Of a stretch of DNA of 64,000 nucleotides, positions 7,773 through 16,115 are shown piece after piece. Position 1 is the stretch's first letter. Every line of letters begins with the position of its first letter. Both the position numbers and the translations under genes were made by a program. Under the pieces are notes generated by a model. It did not search any database. It was not told the origin of the DNA and saw only the letters and a program-made list of their open reading frames with translations. Source of the stretch: WHSM01 sp036375165 (lineage in GTDB: Bacteria; Actinomycetota; Actinomycetes; Mycobacteriales; Micromonosporaceae); the NCBI GenBank assembly GCA_036375165.1, contig DASUSI010000163.1, positions 8,765 to 72,764 of the forward strand. The letters run 5' to 3'.

Positions 7773-8552
7773 ATGAGCGTTCTCGAGATTCGTGACCTGC
7801 ACGTGTCGGTGATCACCGCTGACGCCGGGCTGAAACCCATCCTGGCCGGTGTCGACCTCACCGTGCGGGCGGGCGAGACCCACGCCATCATGGGCCCCAA
7901 CGGCTCCGGCAAGTCCACCCTGGCGTATTCCATCGCTGGCCACCCCAAGTACCAGGTGACCTCGGGCAGCGTCACGCTGGACGGCGAGGATGCACTGTCC
8001 ATGTCCGTCGATGAGCGGGCTCGGGCCGGGTTGTTCCTCGCGATGCAGTACCCGGTCGAGGTTCCCGGGGTGTCGGTCGCCAACTTCCTGCGGACCGCGA
8101 AGACGGCGATCGACGGTGAGCCGCCGAAGTTGCGTACCTGGGTGAAGGACCTGCGGGGAGCGATGCAGCAACTCGGCATGGACCCCGTGTTCGCCGAACG
8201 CAACGTGAACGAGGGCTTCTCCGGTGGTGAGAAGAAGCGGCACGAAATCGTGCAACTGGAGTTACTGCAGCCGAAGATCGCCGTGCTGGACGAGACCGAC
8301 TCAGGTCTCGACATCGATGCCCTGCGGGTGGTCAGCGGCGGGATCAATCGGGTGAAGCAGACCGGCCGTACCGGCCTGCTGCTGATCACCCACTACACCC
8401 GGATCCTGCGATACGTGACCCCGGAGTTCGTGCATGTGTTCGTGGGCGGCCGGATCGTCGAGGAGGGCGGACCGGAACTGGCCGAGAAGCTGGAAGAGAC
8501 CGGGTACGAGCGGTACGCGGCCGGGGCCGGGCCCGCCAAGGTGGGCGGCTGA
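7773..8552 (+). CDS. sufC: Fe-S cluster assembly ATPase SufC
   Basis: ABC-type ATPase that drives conformational change of the SufBCD scaffold. The 259-residue protein has Walker A at 41-49 (GPNGSGKST), the Q-loop region AMQYPVEVPG, the signature NEGFSGGEKKRHEI, Walker B with IAVLDETDSGLD (the D-E-T-D variant typical of SufC) and the H-loop ITHYTRILRY. It has no membrane domain, as expected for a soluble assembly factor. AGGAGTTAAGGA precedes the ATG. The gap to sufS is 13 bases. Confidence 0.97.
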   Translation: MSVLEIRDLHVSVITADAGLKPILAGVDLTVRAGETHAIMGPNGSGKSTLAYSIAGHPKYQVTSGSVTLDGEDALSMSVDERARAGLFLAMQYPVEVPGVSVANFLRTAKTAIDGEPPKLRTWVKDLRGAMQQLGMDPVFAERNVNEGFSGGEKKRHEIVQLELLQPKIAVLDETDSGLDIDALRVVSGGINRVKQTGRTGLLLITHYTRILRYVTPEFVHVFVGGRIVEEGGPELAEKLEETGYERYAAGAGPAKVGG

Positions 8553-8565
8553 GAGTGAGGACCCG

Positions 8566-9894
8566 ATGGTGACCACACGACTGCTGCGGGCTCCGGAGCA
8601 GACGCCGCAGGCACCCGGCTACGACGTCGCGAAGCTGCGTGAGCGGTTCCCGATCCTGTCCCGGGAGGTCAACGGCTACCCGCTGGTCTACCTGGACAGC
8701 GCCAACACGTCGCAGAAGCCCCGCCAGGTGATCGACGCGATCCGGGAACACTACGAGCGGCACAACGCCAACGTCGCCCGCGCCGTGCACACCCTCGGCA
8801 CTGAGGCGACCGAGGCGTACGAGGGTGCCCGTGCCAAGGTGGCGGCCTTCGTGGGGGCGAGCCCGGACGAGGTGGTGTTCACCAAGAACTCCTCCGAGGC
8901 GATCAACCTGGTGGCGTACACGTTCGCCAACGTCACCCTCGGTGGTGGGGATCCCCGGTTCCGGCTGGGGCCGGGCGACGAGGTGGTGATCTCCGAGATG
9001 GAGCACCACTCCAACATCGTGCCGTGGCAGCTGCTGTGTCAGCGGACCGGCGCGACACTGCGCTGGTTCGGGATCACCGAGGACGGCCGGCTGGACCTGT
9101 CCGGCCTGGACGAGCTGGTGAACGAGCGCACGAAGATCGTCTCGTACGTGCACGCCTCCAACATTCTGGGGACCATCAACCCGACGGTGCCGGTGATCGA
9201 GCGCGCCCGTCAGGTGGGTGCCCTGGTGATGCTGGACTGTTCGCAGTCGGTGCCGCACATGCCGGTCGACGTGGCGCGACTTGGTGCGGACTTCATCTGT
9301 TTCACCGGCCACAAGATGTGCGGCCCAACCGGCATCGGGGTGCTGTGGGGACGTCGTGAGCTGCTCGAGGCGATGCCGCCGTTCTTGGGGGGCGGCGAGA
9401 TGATCGAACGGGTGGACATGACCGGGACCACGTTCGCCCCACCGCCGCAGCGGTTCGAAGCCGGTACCCCACCGATCGCGCAGGCGGTCGGCTTGGGCGC
9501 CGCCGTCGATTTCCTTTCCGACATCGGTATGGACGCGGTTCGCCAGCACGAACGGGAACTCACGGGGTACGCGCTGGAATCCCTTCAGACCGTCCCCGGG
9601 CTGCGGATCATCGGACCGCCGGATGTCACCGGGCGCGGCGGCACGATCTCGTTTGTGATGGACGCCTACTCGGGTTCCGGCCGATCCGGGCCGGCCATCC
9701 ACCCGCACGACGTCGGACAGGTGCTCGACGCCCACGGGATCGCGGTACGGGTCGGCCAGCACTGCGCCCGCCCCACCTGTGTCAGGTTCGGGGTACCGGC
9801 GACCACCCGGGCCTCGTTCCACGTCTACACCGTCACCGACGAGATCACAGCTCTGGTACGTGGCCTGGAACAGGTCCGGAAGGTGTTTGACTGA
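8566..9894 (+). CDS. sufS: cysteine desulfurase SufS
   Basis: PLP-dependent group II cysteine desulfurase that converts L-cysteine to L-alanine and holds the sulfur as a persulfide for transfer to SufU. The 442-residue protein has the PLP lysine Lys250 in FTGHKMCGPTG, the cofactor-stacking region EMEHHSNIVPW and the persulfide cysteine Cys400 in GQHCARPTC. ATG 8566 was chosen because GAGTGAGGA lies just upstream; longer frames run into sufC. The stop overlaps the sufU start (TGATG), so the donor and acceptor are translationally coupled. Confidence 0.96.
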   Translation: MVTTRLLRAPEQTPQAPGYDVAKLRERFPILSREVNGYPLVYLDSANTSQKPRQVIDAIREHYERHNANVARAVHTLGTEATEAYEGARAKVAAFVGASPDEVVFTKNSSEAINLVAYTFANVTLGGGDPRFRLGPGDEVVISEMEHHSNIVPWQLLCQRTGATLRWFGITEDGRLDLSGLDELVNERTKIVSYVHASNILGTINPTVPVIERARQVGALVMLDCSQSVPHMPVDVARLGADFICFTGHKMCGPTGIGVLWGRRELLEAMPPFLGGGEMIERVDMTGTTFAPPPQRFEAGTPPIAQAVGLGAAVDFLSDIGMDAVRQHERELTGYALESLQTVPGLRIIGPPDVTGRGGTISFVMDAYSGSGRSGPAIHPHDVGQVLDAHGIAVRVGQHCARPTCVRFGVPATTRASFHVYTVTDEITALVRGLEQVRKVFD

Positions 9895-10349
9895 TGCAAC
9901 TCGATACCCTCTACCAGGAGATCATCCTGGACCACTACAAGCGACCGCAGGGCCGCGGCCTGCGCGACCCGTACGAGGCCGAGGTGCATCACGTCAACCC
10001 GACGTGCGGGGACGAGATCACCCTGCGGGTGCACCTGGACGAGGACAACCGGGTCGCCGATGTGTCGTACGAGGGGATGGGGTGCTCGATCAGCCAGGCG
10101 GCGGCGAGTGTGATGTACGGCCTGTTGCGGGGTAAGCCCTTGCCGGAGGCGCTGCGGTTGCACGGGTCTTTCACCGAGATGATCGGCAGCCGGGGGCAGC
10201 TCGCGCCGGACGAGGATCTGCTGGAGGACGGCGTGGCGTTCGCCGGGGTGGCGAAGTATCCCGGCCGGGTGAAGTGCGCCCTGCTGCCGTGGATGGCGTT
10301 CAAGGACGCGGTCGCCCGTGCGGCGGCGGTGACGAAAGGTGGCCACTGA
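9894..10349 (+). CDS. sufU: zinc-dependent sulfurtransferase SufU
   Basis: SufU (IscU-like) protein that accepts sulfur from SufS through zinc-ligand exchange and passes it to SufB. The residues expected for zinc binding are present: Cys38 and Asp40 (TCGDE), Cys64 (GMGCSISQAA) and Cys128 (VKCALLPW). The insertion between the second and third ligands (GSFTEMIGSRGQ) is the feature that separates SufU from IscU. Its 151 residues match the family. It overlaps sufS upstream and sufT downstream by single bases. Confidence 0.95.
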   Translation: MQLDTLYQEIILDHYKRPQGRGLRDPYEAEVHHVNPTCGDEITLRVHLDEDNRVADVSYEGMGCSISQAAASVMYGLLRGKPLPEALRLHGSFTEMIGSRGQLAPDEDLLEDGVAFAGVAKYPGRVKCALLPWMAFKDAVARAAAVTKGGH

Positions 10350-10714
10350 TGAGTGATGAGACCGCTGTGGAACAGACCACGGCACCCGGCAGGGCAAAGC
10401 TTGAGGACGTGGAAGAGGCGCTCAAGGACGTCGTTGACCCGGAACTGGGCATCAACGTGGTCGATCTGGGGCTGGTGTATGGCGTCCACGTGGACGACGA
10501 CAACGTGGCGACCGTCGACATGACCTTGACCTCGGCGGCGTGCCCGCTCACCGATGTGATCGAGGACCAGACCCGCTCGGCGCTGTGCTCGGGCCCGGGT
10601 GGTGGGTTGGTCAGCGACTTTCGGATCAACTGGGTGTGGATTCCGCCGTGGGGACCAGACAAGATCACCGATGACGGCCGGGAGCAGTTGCGGGCACTCG
10701 GCTTCAACGTCTGA
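10349..10714 (+). CDS. sufT: SufT/MIP18-family Fe-S maturation factor (DUF59)
   Basis: Small DUF59 protein of 121 residues that helps cluster maturation or transfer, closing the suf operon. Family marks are DPELGINVVDLGLVY at 30-44 and the conserved cysteine in TSAACPLTDV (Cys65). ATG 10349 shares a base with the sufU stop. An earlier in-frame start inside sufU exists, but the family N-terminus and the coupling favour 10349. The C-terminal segment RINWVWIPPWGPDKITDDG is conserved among actinobacterial PaaD-like proteins. The next gene is convergent, so the operon ends here. Confidence 0.92.
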   Translation: MSDETAVEQTTAPGRAKLEDVEEALKDVVDPELGINVVDLGLVYGVHVDDDNVATVDMTLTSAACPLTDVIEDQTRSALCSGPGGGLVSDFRINWVWIPPWGPDKITDDGREQLRALGFNV

Positions 10715-10775
10715 GCGTCGGTGGCCGGCGCATCGGCGGACCTCGCCAAGCCTTGGAACTGATCAGGCCGCGGCC

Positions 10776-11603
10776 TCAGGGCTTTCGGATCCCCCGTCCG
10801 GCGGCGAACCCGCCGAGCAGGGCGATGATGCCGCTGATCACAACGGCCCAGAAGATCGGAGTCAGTTCCAGATCACCCAGGGCCAGGCCCCGTGAGCCGT
10901 TGATCGCGTAGCTGAGCGGGTTCACCTTGGCGATCGCCTGGAGCCATCCAGGCAGACTCTCCAATGGGGCGAACGCGTTGGAGGCGAACATCAGCGGGAA
11001 CACCGCCACCATCCCGATCATCTGCATCACCTCCAGGTTGCGCACCCAGACGCCGAGGGCCATGAACAACCAGGACAGCCCCCAGCCGACGATCAGCGCG
11101 AGCACCAGGGCGGCGACGGTGCCGGCCACCCCGCCCGAGGGACCGAATCCGAACAGCACCACCGCTCCGAGCAGCAGCGTGGACAGTTGGATAATGTTGC
11201 GTACCGTGTCGAACACGCTCCGTGCCGTCAGCAGCGAGAACATGCTGATCGGCAGGGAACGGAACCGCGCGAGCGCTCCGTTTTTCAGGTCGTTGGCGAG
11301 CCCGGCACCGGCCCACATCGCGGCCTGGCTTCCCGTGGTCACCAGGATCGCCGGCATCAGGTAGTCGATGTAGTCGACTCCACGCGGGAAGCCCGGAGCG
11401 TACGCCATGCCTTTGAACACCTGACTGAACAAGGTCAGCATGATCAGCGGTTGCAGCAGGCTCATCACAAGAAGGCGAGGATCTTTCAGAGCCTGCATCG
11501 AACGGCCGGTCAGCACCCAGACCTGCTGTGGGAACGAGGAGCCGCCCCAGTCCTGACGAGTGGAGACCGGCGTGGTGGAGCGGGTGACGGCGGTGACTGA
11601 CAT
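10776..11603 (-). CDS. ABC-2 type exporter permease (DrrB-like)
   Basis: Membrane subunit of a daunorubicin-type exporter. The 275 residues include about six TM helices, with the ABC-2 landmark FRSLPISMFSLLTARSVFD and a periplasmic loop around ASNAFAPLESLPGWLQAIAKVNPLSY. The N-terminal 35 residues are cytoplasmic. It follows its ATPase partner (11625-12563) on the same strand, 21 bases downstream. Substrate unknown: DrrAB systems export hydrophobic drugs or lipids. Confidence 0.92.
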   Translation of the reverse strand: MSVTAVTRSTTPVSTRQDWGGSSFPQQVWVLTGRSMQALKDPRLLVMSLLQPLIMLTLFSQVFKGMAYAPGFPRGVDYIDYLMPAILVTTGSQAAMWAGAGLANDLKNGALARFRSLPISMFSLLTARSVFDTVRNIIQLSTLLLGAVVLFGFGPSGGVAGTVAALVLALIVGWGLSWLFMALGVWVRNLEVMQMIGMVAVFPLMFASNAFAPLESLPGWLQAIAKVNPLSYAINGSRGLALGDLELTPIFWAVVISGIIALLGGFAAGRGIRKP

Positions 11604-11624
11604 GGTGGAGTCCTCGGTCCTCGG

Positions 11625-12563
11625 TCAGGCCGCGGCCTGGTGGGTCAAGGTCAGGTAGACGTCGTCGAGTGTCGGCTCGTGCAGGGCGAGCTCGGCGACC
11701 TCGGCACCGGCGGTGTCCAGGGCGCGCACCACCGTGGCCAGTGCGTTGGCGGCCTCGACCGGGATGGTGATGGCGCGGTGCGACCCCTCGTGGATCGGGT
11801 CGAAGCCAGCGGCACGTAGCGCCCGCAGCGCCGCGGGTACGTCGTCGGCGTCAGTGACCGTGAGCGCCACGGTACGTTGGCCGACGTTGGCCTTCAGTTC
11901 GGCCGCCGAGCCAGCCGCGACCACCTGTCCCTTGGACAGCACCGTGACGGCGTCGGCCAGCCGATCCGCCTCTTCCAGGTACTGGGTCGTCAGCAGCACC
12001 GTCGTGCCGTCGTCGACCAGCCGTTCGACGATTTCCCACATCCCGAGCCGACTGGTGGGATCCAGACCGGTGGTTGGCTCGTCCAGGAATACCACATCAG
12101 GGTGTCCCACCAGGCTCGCGGCCAGGTCGAGGCGACGTTTCATGCCTCCGGAGTACGTGCTGACCTTTCGCCCGGCGGCATCCGCGAGGTCGAACAACTC
12201 GAGCAGTTCGGCGGCCCGCCGGTTGGCCTCGCGCTTGCCGGCGCCGAGCAGCCTGGCGATCAACACCAGATTCCGGGTTCCGGTCAACTGTTCGTCGACC
12301 GAGGCGAACTGGCCGGTCAGGCCGATCCTGGCGCGCACCCGGTGGCCTTCGGCGGCCACGTCGAAGCCGGCCACCCGGGCGCTCCCGCCGTCCGCTGCCA
12401 GGACCGTGCTGAGCACGTTGACCAGGGTGGTCTTGCCCGCGCCGTTGTGGCCCAGCAACGCCGTCACGGTGCCCCGGGGAACCCGCAGGCTGACCCGGTC
12501 CAAGGCGGTCACGTCGCCGAAGGTCCTGGTGACGTCGACCGCGTCGATCATGAGGTCATTCAT
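11625..12563 (-). CDS. ABC exporter ATPase (DrrA-like)
   Basis: ATP-binding subunit pairing with the downstream DrrB-like permease. The 312 residues have Walker A GHNGAGKTTLVN, signature STYSGGMKRRLDLA, Walker B VVFLDEPTTGLD and the DrrA C-terminal regulatory domain (LHEPTLDDVYLTLT). The ATG overlaps the stop of the broken upstream frame by four bases (ATGA at 12560-12563), implying it was once co-translated with a regulator. The exporter may now lack that local repressor. Confidence 0.94.
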   Translation of the reverse strand: MNDLMIDAVDVTRTFGDVTALDRVSLRVPRGTVTALLGHNGAGKTTLVNVLSTVLAADGGSARVAGFDVAAEGHRVRARIGLTGQFASVDEQLTGTRNLVLIARLLGAGKREANRRAAELLELFDLADAAGRKVSTYSGGMKRRLDLAASLVGHPDVVFLDEPTTGLDPTSRLGMWEIVERLVDDGTTVLLTTQYLEEADRLADAVTVLSKGQVVAAGSAAELKANVGQRTVALTVTDADDVPAALRALRAAGFDPIHEGSHRAITIPVEAANALATVVRALDTAGAEVAELALHEPTLDDVYLTLTHQAAA

Positions 12564-12809
12564 GCGTTCCCCCTCGCCGACACCGGCGGTCGGTCCATCA
12601 GTACGCCGTGCAGGAAGCCGTCAACGAGTTCGTCGACATCCGCGGGATCGACCCGGAAGGTGTGGTCCTGACGCAGCCGCATCGCGAACTGCGAACTGAA
12701 GATCACCCCGAGCAGCATGTTGTGCGGTCCGTTCCGGCGGGATCCGCAGTGACGTCGTGTCCGAGCCGATGAGTTCGACCTTGAGTTCGACCACGGCGTC
12801 CTCACTCAT
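12560..12809 (-). pseudogene. chimeric remnant: unknown N-terminus joined out of frame to a TetR-like C-terminus
   Basis: Two coding-like segments lie in different frames. From ATG 12809, four bases after the alkD stop, one frame reads MSEDAVVELKVELIGSDTT with high third-position GC, faintly like the start of a pRiA4b ORF-3-type protein. At about 12745 coding character moves to the frame ending at 12560, reading NMLLGVIFSSQFAMRLRQ then VDELVDGFLHGVL, which resembles the last helices of a TetR-family regulator. That second frame overlaps the ATPase start by ATGA. The likely history is a deletion that removed most of a TetR gene next to the exporter. Confidence 0.55.
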
Positions 12810-12813
12810 TGTG

Positions 12814-13512
12814 TCAGGTCCAGGTTCGTAGTGCTTCGCGGACCGACAAGGGTGCCATCCGGCCCTGGTTTTCCGCGACGAACCGGCGTACCGCCTCCGG
12901 GTCCGACCTCGCGTACTCCCGCAACGCCCACCCGATCGCCTTGCGTACGAAGAAGTCCGGATCACCGCAGCGAGCGCTGCAGTACCGGAACAGGCGGTCG
13001 GAATCGGTGGTCTTCCGGTAGCGCAACTGGTGCAACAATCCGGTTCGGACCAGCCAGATGTTCCCCGCCCGGATCCAGGCATCCAGCGTAGGCACCAAAG
13101 TGGGATACCGTGCCACCACCGGGCCGACGACCCGGCTGGCGAGTGCGTCGATGGTGTCCCACCACGACTTCGTGGCGATCAACCCTTCCAGCGTCGGCAT
13201 CGATCGTGGGGTGAGCCCCGCGGCGTGCCGCGCCAGCAGGTCGGTCCCGAAGTACTGGTACTCCCGGTGTTCCAGTGCCCAACAGGCGTCCGCCACGGAC
13301 AGCAGGTCCGTTTCGGTCGGCACGGGCAGGCCGGCGAGCACGTCCCGGGACAGGGCCCGGCGCTGGGGCATGGGTATCCCGAGGAACCGGAACCGCTGCC
13401 GCATGTACGCCGCCATAGGGACCGCCCGGTCCGGGTCCGCCGCAGCACCATAGGCCGTACGTAACCGGGCGATGACGGTTTCGGTGAACGGCTGCGCGGT
13501 GGGCGGGGCCAC
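12814..13512 (-). CDS. AlkD-like DNA alkylation repair protein
   Basis: HEAT-repeat DNA glycosylase of the DNA_alkylation family, which removes alkylated bases. The 232 residues show MRQRFRFLGIPMPQRRAL near the N-terminus, ALEHREYQYFGTDLL, TKSWWDTIDALAS and FFVRKAIGWALREYARSDPE, motifs I associate with the AlkC/AlkD group. It is divergent from the VLRF1 gene with 26 bases between starts. The stop lies four bases before the chimeric frame at 12809. No transmembrane segment. Confidence 0.88.
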   Translation of the reverse strand: MAPPTAQPFTETVIARLRTAYGAAADPDRAVPMAAYMRQRFRFLGIPMPQRRALSRDVLAGLPVPTETDLLSVADACWALEHREYQYFGTDLLARHAAGLTPRSMPTLEGLIATKSWWDTIDALASRVVGPVVARYPTLVPTLDAWIRAGNIWLVRTGLLHQLRYRKTTDSDRLFRYCSARCGDPDFFVRKAIGWALREYARSDPEAVRRFVAENQGRMAPLSVREALRTWT

Positions 13513-13538
13513 GGTGACCAGGATGCCAGTCGACTACC

Positions 13539-14207
13539 GTGCCGGGCATGGGGACACGAGCCGCCGCCGGGGGCGGACGTCTGGTGGAGGTTCCACCCGA
13601 GCGGCTGGTCCGGTGGCTGGAGAACTTCGCCGCCCGGCATGGAGGCGCGCCTTCCACCACGCCGGGACCGGGCGGGCTCAGCCTGGCCGCGCCCGACGGT
13701 GCCACCGCCGAGGCCTGGTTGCCGTTCGGTGGCTCGCCGGCAGAGTGGGAAGAACTGGTGGCGCTGGCTTCCGAACCCCGCCGGATCGGGCTGCTGCTGG
13801 CCCGCCGGGGAGGATTCGCGGCCGGCATCGCGGACGGTGCGACGCTGACCGCCAGTAAGGTCGAACGGCGCTACGTCCAAGGCCGTACCGCCGCGGGGGG
13901 CTGGTCGCAGCAGCGGTTCGCCCGGCGGCGTGCCAACCAGGCCCGGCAGGGTGCCGACGCCGCCGCTGACGCGGTGGCCCGCCTGCTGCTGCCGGAATCC
14001 GACAGGCTGCACGCTCTCGTGGTGGGCGGCGATCGCCAGGCGGTCGATGCGGTCCTCTCCGACCGGCGGCTCGCTCCGCTCGCCGCCAAGGTGGCCGGTT
14101 GGTTTCTCACCGTGCCCGAGCCACGTCACTCAGTACTCACGGACGCGGCCCGGCTGGCCCGGGTGGTGCGGATCCGGGTGATCGAGCCCGCGTCAGCTTC
14201 CGCCTGA
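13539..14207 (+). CDS. actinobacterial VLRF1-family protein (release factor / peptidyl-tRNA hydrolase-like)
   Basis: 222-residue protein matching the acVLRF1 family (Vms1-like release factor 1), related to eRF1-type peptidyl-tRNA hydrolases that release stalled nascent chains. The key catalytic loop is recognisable as SKVERRYVQGRTAAGGWSQQ with the glutamines of the G-x-x-x-Q motif, followed by RFARRRANQA. The N-terminal part is beta-rich. GTG 13539 is annotated; ATG 13548 is an equally good start three codons later. The last 15 bases overlap the convergent zinc peptidase gene. Involvement in ribosome quality control is inferred from the family. Confidence 0.82.
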   Translation: MPGMGTRAAAGGGRLVEVPPERLVRWLENFAARHGGAPSTTPGPGGLSLAAPDGATAEAWLPFGGSPAEWEELVALASEPRRIGLLLARRGGFAAGIADGATLTASKVERRYVQGRTAAGGWSQQRFARRRANQARQGADAAADAVARLLLPESDRLHALVVGGDRQAVDAVLSDRRLAPLAAKVAGWFLTVPEPRHSVLTDAARLARVVRIRVIEPASASA

Positions 14208-15107
14208 GAACGTGTCGCACCGCTTCGGGTCGCCGGCCTTGTAGCCAGTGGTGAACCAGCGTTGTCGCTGTTCGCTGGAGCCGTGGGTCCAGCTCTCCTG
14301 GTCAATGCCGCCGCCTGACTTGCGTTGGATCGCGTCGTCACCGACGGCCGCGGCGGCCTGTAGCGCCTCGGCGATGTCGCGTTCGGTGATCGCGTCGAAC
14401 AGCCGGTTGCCCTTCATGTCCTCGGTCTGCGCCGCGTGCGCCGCCCAGGCTCCCGCGTAGCAGTCCGCCTGCAGTTCCAGCATGATCGAATAGCGGTTGG
14501 CGTTGTCCGGATCCCGCTGCTGCGCTCGGTGCACCTGTTCAGAGGTGCCGAGCAGGTTCTGGATGTGGTGGCCGTACTCGTGCGCCACCACGTATGCCTC
14601 GGCGAACTCGCCCGTGGCACCGAACCGTCCCGCCAACTCCTCGTAGAACCGCAGGTCGATGTACACGTGGCTGTCAGCCGGGCAGTAAAACGGCCCGACC
14701 CCGCTGCTCGCCTGGCCACATCCGGTGTTCACTGCGTCGGAGAAGAACCGTGTGGTGGTCACCTGGTACGGCTGCCCCAGCGTCTTGGGCAGCGCGGACT
14801 TCCAGTAGGCCTGGATCGAATTGACGTACGCGAGGTTACGGCAGTCGGCTCGTTCGAAGCGTTGTGCGTTGTCGACCGCGCACTCCTCTGCCAGGTCGCC
14901 AGCCGGCGGGTCACCGCCGCCGGTCCCGGGCAGCACACCGTTGTAGCCGAGGAAGCCCAGAACCAGCATGATCAGCAGACCGGCGATGCCGCCACCGATC
15001 CGGCCGCCCGGGATCGGCAGGCCGCCGCCCCCGAAGCCGCCGCCGGAACCGCGGACGTCCTCCACCTGACTGGTGTCCAGTTGGGCGTTCTCGTTCAGAT
15101 CCGGCAT
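14193..15107 (-). CDS. neutral zinc metallopeptidase (YpfJ family)
   Basis: Membrane-anchored metallopeptidase of 304 residues. A Gly-rich N-terminus precedes one TM helix (about residues 41-58, IAGLLIMLVLGFLGYNGVL), then the extracytoplasmic zinc domain with HEYGHHIQNLLG and the downstream glutamate in LQADCYAGAWA. The order and spacing match the YpfJ family, whose substrates are largely unknown. Two cysteine pairs (ECAVDNAQRFERADC; NTGCGQ...FYCP) suggest disulfides outside the cell. It overlaps the convergent VLRF1 gene by 15 bases. Confidence 0.93.
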   Translation of the reverse strand: MPDLNENAQLDTSQVEDVRGSGGGFGGGGLPIPGGRIGGGIAGLLIMLVLGFLGYNGVLPGTGGGDPPAGDLAEECAVDNAQRFERADCRNLAYVNSIQAYWKSALPKTLGQPYQVTTTRFFSDAVNTGCGQASSGVGPFYCPADSHVYIDLRFYEELAGRFGATGEFAEAYVVAHEYGHHIQNLLGTSEQVHRAQQRDPDNANRYSIMLELQADCYAGAWAAHAAQTEDMKGNRLFDAITERDIAEALQAAAAVGDDAIQRKSGGGIDQESWTHGSSEQRQRWFTTGYKAGDPKRCDTFSGGS

Positions 15108-15306
15108 CGTTCCTCCCCAACCGACCTGGGCTGACAGGTCAGGCCTGGACAGCAGCCTATTGTGCCCGGCACGGCAACGCCTGTTGACGGCCGCGACCGC
15201 GTTGCCGGGCGCGCTGGGGCATCCTTGCCGGCGCGCCCGTGCTCACCCGGGCCGTGTCGGGGTACCGGCAGTGCGCCAAGCCCGGTGCCGGTTGACATCC
15301 GCGGTA

Positions 15307-15801
15307 TCAGACCGGTCGACCACGCACAGAGCTTGCCCAGGTCAGAAGGTCGAGATTGGAGTCCTGGGCCTGGCGCCTGGTGTCGAGAATGGTCCGAACC
15401 CGTTCCTCCGGGAACCGCTCCACCATGATGGAAAGGCCGTCGCAGTCGCTGACGTGCGGCAGGATCGACTGCGCTCCCGCCACCGCCTCATCGCGCTGGC
15501 TGTCGTCGAGACTGTGCTCGGCCGCCAACTCGATCAGGCGGCGGACGGTACGAACCGCCCCGTCGTGGTCGGCGAGCAGCTTGTCGACGTAGTCCCGGCC
15601 GAACACCTCGACCAGGCTCGGGTACAGCGACTCCTCCTCGTAGCGGAAATGCGGGCCGGTCAACGCGGTGATCTCGACCAGCAGATTCCGCGTCCGGACG
15701 GTGTCGCCGGCCCGAAACGCCTCGATCAGGTCGAACAACCGGTCTCGTACCGCGCGGTGCTCCTGTCTGAAGACATCGGTGAAGGTGTCCGACACTGTCA
15801 C
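15307..15801 (-). CDS. hemerythrin-like HHE domain protein
   Basis: Di-iron hemerythrin-fold protein of 164 residues. Candidate ligands follow the HHE pattern: His15 (EHRAVRD), His51 and Glu55 (HFRYEEE), His79 (DHDGAVR) and His116 (ILPHVSDCDG). Proteins of this type bind oxygen or nitric oxide or store iron. GTG 15801 is chosen with AAAGGGG nine bases upstream; the longer frame adds about 63 residues of low-quality Arg/Pro sequence. It is a single-gene unit on the minus strand, divergent from the ABC-F gene. Confidence 0.87.
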   Translation of the reverse strand: MTVSDTFTDVFRQEHRAVRDRLFDLIEAFRAGDTVRTRNLLVEITALTGPHFRYEEESLYPSLVEVFGRDYVDKLLADHDGAVRTVRRLIELAAEHSLDDSQRDEAVAGAQSILPHVSDCDGLSIMVERFPEERVRTILDTRRQAQDSNLDLLTWASSVRGRPV

Positions 15802-16115
15802 CGGATAACCCCTTTCTGCTGCTGAGCGGGTGGTCCCAGGTACCTTCCTTGACCCCGGCGGCGACCGGGTACGGGCCGAGGTCCTCAAACGTCCGGGACC
15901 TTCGTCCGCTCGGTTGCGGGATAGGGGGATTGACCGGTCCCTTCGGCACGGTGCCGCTGGCGCGCCGTGCCGCTCCGGTACACTCGCCACGTGTTGGCTT
16001 GCCGAGACTGACCTTCGATCGCCAGCCGGTTCGGCTGGTGGTTTCGCGCGCCCGGAGCCGCGTATCCCTGTCCGGGTGAGGTCCGTCCCTTCGACCCGAG
16101 AGTGAGCCGACTTCC
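15802..16115. other. divergent intergenic region
   Basis: About 314 bases between the hemerythrin start and the ABC-F start. It must carry both promoters. I see no gene, repeat or strong hairpin in it. Confidence 0.5.

Noticed and set aside
8386..9822. 478-residue minus-strand open frame across sufS
   Set aside because: It is antisense to SufS with all catalytic residues visible on the plus strand, and has no recognisable domain.
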